Below are positions 4,568 through 9,552 of a stretch of 9,552 bases of DNA, one piece after another. The stretch comes from Planctomycetota bacterium (lineage in GTDB: Bacteria > Planctomycetota > Planctomycetia > Isosphaerales > Isosphaeraceae), in assembly GCA_021777685.1 (NCBI GenBank), contig JAJYDH010000230.1:1-9552 (forward strand). The letters are read 5' to 3'. Each line of letters begins with the position of its first letter. The first letter of the stretch is position 1. The notes below the pieces were generated by a model. It was not told the DNA's origin and did not search any database. It saw nothing but the letters and a program-made list of their open reading frames with translations. The position numbers and the translations under genes are program-made.

Positions 4568-7500
4568 CGACGATCGCGAGGAACACGACCCCGAGCACCA
4601 CCACGGGCCGACCCTCGGCCGGTGTCCGTCGCCCGCACTTCCTCGGCCGGGGGGGGTCGGGCTCGCCGCCGCCTCCTCCGAAGCTCAAAGGAGACCTCCC
4701 GCCCTGGCGTCGGTGGGCCCGCAAGGGGCTGATCCTGGGCGGGTCGCTCGGCCTGGCGGCGTTCTTCCCGCTCCAGAAGAACGTGCCGGTCGTGGATGTC
4801 GACTCCGAGGTCGAGCGGGCGTCGTTCCAGGTCGCCGAGGGGTTCGAGGTCAACCTCTTCGCCTCCGACCCGAGCCTGGCCAAGCCGATCCAGATGAACT
4901 TCGACGCGAAGGGGCGGCTCTGGGTCGCCAGCTCGGAGGTCTACCCCCAGATCAAGCCCGGCCAGGTGGCCGACGACAAGGTCGTGATCCTGGAGGACAC
5001 CGACGGCGACGGCCGGTCCGACAAGACCACCGTCTTCGCCGACAAGCTGCTGATCCCCACCGGCGTCGAGCCCGGCGACGGCGGCGCCTACGTCGCCAAC
5101 AGCACCGAATTGCTCCACCTGAAGGACACCGACGGCGACGGCAAGGCCGACACCCGGCGGATCGTGCTCTCGGGCTTCGGCACCGAGGACACCCACCATA
5201 TTTTACATACGTTGAGGTGGGGCCCCGACGGGATGCTCTACTTCAACCAGTCGATCTACATCCACAGCCACATCGAGACCCCCTGGGGCGTGAAGCGGCT
5301 GCTGGGCGGCGGGATCTGGCAGTTCCGGCCCGAGTCGATGTGGCTCGACGTCTTCGCCCGGGGCTGGGTCAACCCCTGGGGCCACCACTTCGACCGCTGG
5401 GGCCAGTCGTTCGCCACCGACGGCGCGGGGGGCGAGGGGATCAACTACGTCCTGCCCGGGGCCTCCTACCAGACGGCCGTCGGCGCCAGGCGGCTCGTCA
5501 ACGGCCTCAACCCCGGCAGCCCCAAGTATTGCGGGGCCGAGATCCTCAGCGGCCGGCACCTGCCCGAGGACTGGCGCGGGAACATCATCACCAACGACTT
5601 TCGGGCCAACAACGTCCGGCGTTTCGTCCTCGCCGACGACGGCGCCGGTTACGCCTCGGCGAATCTGCCCAACCTGATCACCACCCGCTACCCCGCCTTC
5701 CGGCCGATCGACGTCAAGATGGGACCCGACGGCGCGATTTACATCGCCGACTGGTACAACCCGATCATCCAGCACGGCGAGGTCGACTTCCGCGACCCCC
5801 GCCGCGACCACACCCGGGGGCGGATCTGGCGCGTCACCGCCAAGGGCCGACCCCTGGTCGAGAAGCCCAACCTCGTCGGCGCGACGAATGAACAGTTGCT
5901 CGAATACCTCAAGGCCCCCGAGGACTGGACCCGCCACTTCGCCAAGCGCGTGCTCAAGGAGCGCGGCAAGGCCGTCGTGCCGGCACTGGCCGCGTGGGTC
6001 AAGGGGCTCGACCCGAAGGACCCCGAGGTCGAGCACCACCGGCTCGAAGGGCTCTGGGCGTATGAGTCGCTCGACGTGGTCGAGCCCGAGTTGCTGACGG
6101 CCCTGCTCAACTCCCCCGACCCGAGGGCCCGCGCCGCGGCCGTCCGGGTGACGCAGCACTGGCTGGGCAAGATCGACGACCCGTTCGGGCGACTGGCCGC
6201 CCGAGTGGTCGACGAGCACCCGAGGGTCCGCCTGGAGGCCGTCCGAGCCCTGGGGCACGCCCCCGAGTCGCGCGCCGCCGAGATCGCCCTGCGGGCGCTC
6301 GACCGGCCGGTCGACAAGTTCCTGGATTACGCCCTCTGGCTCACGATGCGGGACCTGGAAGGGTTCTGGATGCCCGCCCTCCGCGAGGGCAAGTTCGACT
6401 TCGGCGGGGATTCTCGCCGCCTGGTCTTCGCCCTGAACGCGGTCGGCTCGCCGGGGGTGGTCCGGCCGCTGGTCGAGGCCCTGAAGGCCGGCAAGGTCGC
6501 GCCGGCCGACGAGGACCGCGTCCGCGCCCTGATCGCCGGCCTGGGCGGCCCGGCCGAGTTGGGGATGATGCTCGACCTGGCCGTGTACGACTCCCGGCCC
6601 AACCCGAGATGGGCCCCCGTCCTGGAGGCGCTCGCGCAGGCCGCCCGGGCCCGCAAGGTCGTCCCCACGGGCGACCTCGCCCGGGTCGGTCTCCTGCTCA
6701 ACTCGCCCGACCCCGCCACCCGCGCCGCCGCCGCGAGGGTCGCCGGGCTCTGGAAGGTCGAATCGCTCCGGGGGAAGCTCGGAGAGATGGCCCGGTCGAA
6801 TGATCCCGCGATCCGCCGGGCCGCGATCGAGGGGCTGGGGTCGCTGGGCGGGGATGCCTCGCGCGACGCCCTGGCCGCCCTCTCCACCGCCCCCCATCCG
6901 GTCGAGGCCCGATTGGAGGCCGCCGCCGCGCTGGTGGCGATCGACCCGAAGCTCGCGGCCGAGCGGGCGGTCGCGGCCCTGGCCGAGGCGAAGGACGTCG
7001 ACCCGTCGACCGTCTTCGGGGCGTTCGTCGACCGCAAGGGCGGCCCGGCGGCCCTGACCTCGGCGCTGGAGGGGAAGACCCTGCCGGTCGAGGTCGCGAG
7101 GGTCGGCGCGCGGGTGGCCTCGCTCTCGGGCCGGCCGGATGCATCGCTGATCGAGGCCCTGAACCGCTCGGGCGGCAACTCGACCGCCCCCCGATCGTGG
7201 GACCCGGCCGAGCGCAAGGCGATCCTGGCCGAGGTCGCCCGCAGGGGCGACCCCGCGCGGGGCGAGGCGGTCTTCCGCCGAGGCTCGTCGCAATGCCTCA
7301 AGTGCCACGCCATCGCCGGGGCCGGGGGGAGGGTCGGACCCGGGCTGGAGAGCATCGGCGCCAGCGCCCCGGTCGACTACCTGCTCGACTCGCTGGTCGA
7401 GCCGGCCAAGGCGGTGAAGGAGGGCTATCACGCCACGGTCGTCGCCACGAGTGACGGTCGGGTCCTGACCGGCCTCAAGGTCCGCCAGACCGACACCGAA

Positions 7501-8130
7501 CTCGTCCTCCGCGACGCCGAGGACCGCGAGGTGACGATCCCCGCCTCGGCGATCGAGGAGCAGAAGCCGGGCGGCTCCTTGATGCCCGCCGGCCTGGCCG
7601 ACACGATGAGCCGGGGCGACGTGGTCGACCTCGTCCGGTTCCTCTCCGAGTTGGGCAAGCTCGGGGCCTACGCCGTCTCGCCGCAGGCCCGGCCGATCCG
7701 CCGCTGGCAGGTCCTCGACCCGCCCGCCGTCGCCCCCCGGGGCGCCGGGGTCGACCCGCTCGACGCCCTCGCCAACGACCCGAAGCTCGCCTGGGCCCCG
7801 GCCTATGCGAAGGTCTCCGGCGACCTCCCCGCCGACGTCCTGGCGACGATCCCCTACCGGGTCTCCGCCGCCCAGGTCGGCCTGGCGAGGGGCGAGGTCG
7901 AGGTCACGACGCCCGGCAAGGTCCGGCTGAGGCTGTCCCCGATCCCGATCGCCGCGTGGCTCGACGGCCGCCGGGTGGATGCGAAGCCCGAGGTCGACCT
8001 CGACCTCGCCGCCGGCCTCCACACGCTCACCTTCGCCCTCCCCGCCGACCCCAAAGGCCCCGGCTTCCGCGCCGAGCTGCAAGAGGCCCCGGGCTCGCCG
8101 GCCAGGGCGCAGGCGGTGGTGGGGAAGTGA
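4564..8130 (+). CDS. PVC-type heme-binding CxxCH protein, membrane-anchored propeller/HEAT/cytochrome c
   Basis: This encodes 1188 residues from GTG. The domains in order are: a Pro-rich cytoplasmic head (1-48); RRWARK and a hydrophobic anchor (55-69); a putative membrane-bound dehydrogenase beta-propeller (about 85-430); HEAT-like helical repeats (about 440-880); a c-type heme domain (about 895-1035); and a beta-rich C-terminal domain (1040-1188). The propeller has RWGPDGMLYF at 218-227 and GPDGAIYIADWYNP at 387-400. It also has two DTDGDG loops (145-150, 188-193) that resemble calcium sites. Heme attaches at C911-L-K-C914-H915, and M1007 in SLMPAG is the probable distal ligand. This is the architecture of TIGR02604 plus TIGR02603 families of Planctomycetes and Verrucomicrobia. 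The presumed role is oxidation of an extracellular, perhaps sugar, substrate with electron transfer through the heme. No member is known to me to have a proven substrate. It is coupled to the SGNH gene upstream. Confidence 0.95.
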   Translation: MTTIARNTTPSTTTGRPSAGVRRPHFLGRGGSGSPPPPPKLKGDLPPWRRWARKGLILGGSLGLAAFFPLQKNVPVVDVDSEVERASFQVAEGFEVNLFASDPSLAKPIQMNFDAKGRLWVASSEVYPQIKPGQVADDKVVILEDTDGDGRSDKTTVFADKLLIPTGVEPGDGGAYVANSTELLHLKDTDGDGKADTRRIVLSGFGTEDTHHILHTLRWGPDGMLYFNQSIYIHSHIETPWGVKRLLGGGIWQFRPESMWLDVFARGWVNPWGHHFDRWGQSFATDGAGGEGINYVLPGASYQTAVGARRLVNGLNPGSPKYCGAEILSGRHLPEDWRGNIITNDFRANNVRRFVLADDGAGYASANLPNLITTRYPAFRPIDVKMGPDGAIYIADWYNPIIQHGEVDFRDPRRDHTRGRIWRVTAKGRPLVEKPNLVGATNEQLLEYLKAPEDWTRHFAKRVLKERGKAVVPALAAWVKGLDPKDPEVEHHRLEGLWAYESLDVVEPELLTALLNSPDPRARAAAVRVTQHWLGKIDDPFGRLAARVVDEHPRVRLEAVRALGHAPESRAAEIALRALDRPVDKFLDYALWLTMRDLEGFWMPALREGKFDFGGDSRRLVFALNAVGSPGVVRPLVEALKAGKVAPADEDRVRALIAGLGGPAELGMMLDLAVYDSRPNPRWAPVLEALAQAARARKVVPTGDLARVGLLLNSPDPATRAAAARVAGLWKVESLRGKLGEMARSNDPAIRRAAIEGLGSLGGDASRDALAALSTAPHPVEARLEAAAALVAIDPKLAAERAVAALAEAKDVDPSTVFGAFVDRKGGPAALTSALEGKTLPVEVARVGARVASLSGRPDASLIEALNRSGGNSTAPRSWDPAERKAILAEVARRGDPARGEAVFRRGSSQCLKCHAIAGAGGRVGPGLESIGASAPVDYLLDSLVEPAKAVKEGYHATVVATSDGRVLTGLKVRQTDTELVLRDAEDREVTIPASAIEEQKPGGSLMPAGLADTMSRGDVVDLVRFLSELGKLGAYAVSPQARPIRRWQVLDPPAVAPRGAGVDPLDALANDPKLAWAPAYAKVSGDLPADVLATIPYRVSAAQVGLARGEVEVTTPGKVRLRLSPIPIAAWLDGRRVDAKPEVDLDLAAGLHTLTFALPADPKGPGFRAELQEAPGSPARAQAVVGK

Positions 8131-8148
8131 TGAGATTTGCCGGGGGAC

Positions 8149-8562
8149 TTATCGTTTGCCCTCGCGTGTTCGAGTCCGGGCGGGTTTACCTTTGAGCTTG
8201 GTGAGCACATAAGACATAATTTGTTGTTGTCTTTCAGCTACATCTCGCTCGATCACGATAAGATTGCTGACGAAATGCTCCTTGAGATTCTCCCAGTGGT
8301 CGAGGCTCACGAAGTAATCGTGCTTCGCGCCGTACAGGTTCTCGTCCTTTGAATCAATCGGCCGGAAGACCGCCATGTAACCGATGGGGTTGTCCGCGGG
8401 CTCGTGGACGAAGAAGTGCCTGAGATATCGGACATGCTCGCCCGTGGAGAAGGCACGCCGCCTTCCCGCGATCGGCCGGTCGTTGGCGTCCCGCGGCCTG
8501 GCTTCGAAGTCGAGGATGCAGACCATCTCACCGCCGGGCTCGGTCTCCGCGATCGCGCTCAT
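8149..8562 (-). CDS. Small unknown protein, candidate immunity partner
   Basis: This encodes 137 residues; no named family is recognised. It starts at ATG 8560-8562 with AGAGG eight bases upstream. The N-terminal two thirds look beta-rich (VCILDFEARPRD at 14-25, GEHVRYLRHFFV at 41-52, NPIGYMAVFRPID at 58-70). A helix follows (HWENLKEHFVSNLIVIERDVAE, 89-110), and the tail from 122 is strongly basic. It has no signal peptide or membrane helix, so it should be cytoplasmic. It begins 20 bases after the toxin-like gene on the same strand, the usual place and size for an immunity gene, hence the call, which is inference from position. Base composition is lower than its neighbours: 26 of the 60 bases at 8221-8280 are G or C, against 48 of 60 at 7741-7800. 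This suggests later arrival. Its stop lies 18 bases from the convergent heme-protein stop. Confidence 0.75.
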   Translation of the reverse strand: MSAIAETEPGGEMVCILDFEARPRDANDRPIAGRRRAFSTGEHVRYLRHFFVHEPADNPIGYMAVFRPIDSKDENLYGAKHDYFVSLDHWENLKEHFVSNLIVIERDVAERQQQIMSYVLTKLKGKPARTRTREGKR

Positions 8563-8582
8563 GTCTGGTGCCTCTTCTCAAT

Positions 8583-8867
8583 TCAGAAATTGTCGGGGCC
8601 GTGCTGAATTTCCCCTTCCGGCGTGACGTTCGAATGCTTCCCGTCCGGGTGCTGGACGTCCCAGTGGAAATCGGCGGGATCGTTCGTGTTATGGGGCACC
8701 CATTCATTATCGTTCGAGTCCAGGTAACCGCCCTGGTCGCCACGCGGGGGGCGATTTCGCCAGTCGGGGCGGGGTGGGATATAGGGATGAGTCCCTTGCC
8801 TGGGCAATTTGTCCCAGGGATGCTTGACCGGCCAGTCGGTCGGCCGATCTCCCTTCAGTCGGGCCAT
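8583..8867 (-). CDS. Polymorphic-toxin-like C-terminal domain encoded as a stand-alone protein
   Basis: This encodes 94 residues. After a Pro/Arg/Trp-rich head (1-43), residues 46-89 read GGYLD...NEWV......FHWDVQ..DGKHSNV.PEGEI.H (dots stand for other residues). As I recall, this pattern of GY-D, N-EW, F-x-WDVQ, DG-H-NV and GE-I-H marks the end domains of bacterial polymorphic toxins of the Ntox17 type or a relative. No match was computed. Such tips usually sit at the end of large secreted proteins. Here an in-frame TGA at 8898-8900, only ten codons before the ATG, shows no fusion exists. AAGGG eight bases upstream makes the ATG a credible start. It is followed at once by the candidate immunity gene. 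It may be a cassette tip left after recombination, or a free toxin. Candidate active residues are H68, D70, H78 and N80. No signal peptide is seen. Confidence 0.65.
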   Translation of the reverse strand: MARLKGDRPTDWPVKHPWDKLPRQGTHPYIPPRPDWRNRPPRGDQGGYLDSNDNEWVPHNTNDPADFHWDVQHPDGKHSNVTPEGEIQHGPDNF

Positions 8868-8917
8868 CCACGTCGCCCTTCGAGGGGCCTTCTTGAATCA
8901 ATCGGCCTGCCGTCGGA

Positions 8918-8958
8918 GTCTGGTCGACCGTACCACGATGTCCCCAGGCCGGCCAGAC
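8918..8958. repeat. Imperfect inverted repeat in a divergent intergenic region
   Basis: Bases 8918-8926 (GTCTGGTCG) pair with 8950-8958 (CGGCCAGAC) over nine positions with one G-T wobble, across 23 bases. It lies in the 206-bp gap between the divergent toxin-like and aldehyde dehydrogenase genes, upstream of the candidate promoter. It could be an operator or a chance GC-rich pairing. Confidence 0.3.
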
Positions 8959-8972
8959 CATAGAACCCCCGA

Positions 8973-9001
8973 TTGCCAGCCGGGGCGACCGGCCGTAAAG
9001 T
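8973..9001 (+). promoter_or_regulatory. Candidate sigma-70-type promoter of the aldehyde dehydrogenase gene
   Basis: TTGCCA (8973-8978) matches the -35 consensus at five of six positions. TAAAGT (8996-9001) matches the -10 at four of six. The spacer is exactly 17 bases. It would give a leader of about 65 bases before the ATG at 9074. Confidence 0.5.
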
Positions 9002-9073
9002 TGGAGGCGGAGCGGGGGAGGGGTTCCCCGATCGTTCCGGCCCACCCACCCAGCGACGAAGAAGACCGACACC

Positions 9074-9552
9074 ATGGCCACCGCCGAAGTCCCGACGCAG
9101 ATGTACATCGATGGCCGGTGGCTCGACGCGACCGGCGGGAAGACCCTGGGCGTGATCAACCCGGCGGACGAGTCCACGATCGCCGAGGTCGCCTTCGGCG
9201 GCCGGCTCGACGCCGACCGGGCCATCGAGGCCGCCTCGAAGGCGTTCCCCGCCTGGAAGGCGCTCTCGGTCTACGACCGGGCCAAGATCCTCAAGAAGAC
9301 CGCCGACCTGATCCGCGAGCGGGCCGACGCCATCGCCCGGACCATGACCCGCGAGCAGGGCAAGCCGCTGCCCGAGGCCAGGGGAGAGACCCTCGCCACC
9401 GCCGATACCTTCGAATGGTTCGCCGAGGAGGGCAAGCGGTCCTACGGCCGGATCATCCCGCCGTCGAACGTCATGAAGCGGCACCACGCGATCAAGCACC
9501 CGGTCGGCGTGGTCGGCACGATCACCCCGTGGAACTTCCCGGCCGCGCTGGC
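9074..9552 (+). CDS. NAD(P)-dependent aldehyde dehydrogenase, succinate-semialdehyde type (5' part)
   Basis: The first 159 residues of the aldehyde dehydrogenase fold are present and the window ends inside the gene; full members run to about 480 residues. Visible landmarks are MYIDGRW at 10-16, INPADESTIAEVA at 28-40, REQGKPLPEARGE at 93-105, the FEWFAEEGKR block at 113-122, and PVGVVGTITPWNFP at 143-156, which opens the cofactor-binding domain (Asn154 of WNF is the conserved active-site Asn). The EWFAEE..R.YG stretch favours the succinate-semialdehyde/GabD branch, which oxidises semialdehydes to acids. The catalytic Cys and Glu lie beyond the window, so the substrate class is provisional. 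The start ATG has only a weak purine stretch (GAAGAAG) upstream. It is cytoplasmic, transcribed away from the toxin-like pair, and has no evident link to it. Confidence 0.9.
   Translation, partial: MATAEVPTQMYIDGRWLDATGGKTLGVINPADESTIAEVAFGGRLDADRAIEAASKAFPAWKALSVYDRAKILKKTADLIRERADAIARTMTREQGKPLPEARGETLATADTFEWFAEEGKRSYGRIIPPSNVMKRHHAIKHPVGVVGTITPWNFPAAL

Noticed and set aside
4711..4770. Tat signal at the N-terminus of the heme protein
   Set aside because: RRWARK precedes the hydrophobic segment, but it lacks the S/T-RR-x-F-L-K form, follows a 48-residue head, and heme c proteins are normally Sec-exported. A simple N-terminal anchor is the better reading.
5203..8082. A 959-codon minus-strand open frame
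   Set aside because: It is entirely antisense to the heme protein, whose domains and CxxCH motif are unmistakable. The antisense product has no domain and reflects GC-driven absence of stops.
8707..9499. Minus-strand frames upstream of the toxin-like gene that might be its lost carrier
   Set aside because: They are in other frames, antisense to the aldehyde dehydrogenase or the intergenic gap, and show no RHS, PAAR or WXG-like motif.

Overview
The window is high-GC DNA that looks like a chromosome segment from a planctomycete, probably of the Isosphaeraceae/Gemmataceae kind. The main reasons are a giant PVC-type heme-binding protein (propeller, HEAT-like repeats and a CxxCH domain in one chain), a partner SGNH-like protein of the type found beside it in that phylum, a family with an ANRANA..KSTGPKT..GK start that is common in planctomycetes, and secreted orphan proteins with GTG starts. 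This placement rests on family recognition, not on a marker gene.

Layout. Positions 1-39 hold the last codons of a rightward gene. Positions 51-767 are a REP/RAYT unit: a 35-bp inverted REP pair, a minus-strand REP-associated tyrosine transposase (142-690), and a further diverged REP copy (736-767) whose changes preserve hairpin pairing. Two unrelated minus-strand genes follow: a secreted protein of unknown function (790-1890, GTG start) and an ANRANA-type protein (2160-2858). A 476-bp non-coding stretch (2859-3334) carries a 45-bp, near-perfect inverted repeat pair and a candidate promoter.

The centre is a two-gene plus-strand operon: an exported SGNH-hydrolase-like protein with altered catalytic residues (3335-4567) overlaps by 4 bp (GTGA) the 1188-residue membrane-anchored heme protein (4564-8130). 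Both are predicted to act outside the cytoplasmic membrane. The likely theme is oxidation or deacylation of an extracellular (perhaps glycan) substrate with electrons passed to a c-type heme, but the substrate is not visible from sequence.

Convergent to this operon, 18 bp away, is a compact minus-strand pair with patches of lower GC. A 94-residue protein resembling a polymorphic-toxin C-terminal domain (8583-8867) is followed after 20 bp by a 137-residue protein that would be its immunity partner (8149-8562). No delivery domain is attached, so this is either an orphan cassette or a free-standing toxin/antidote pair. It is the least ordinary item in the window. The right edge holds the start of an aldehyde dehydrogenase of the succinate-semialdehyde type (9074 onward), read rightward and cut by the window end, with a reasonable promoter upstream.
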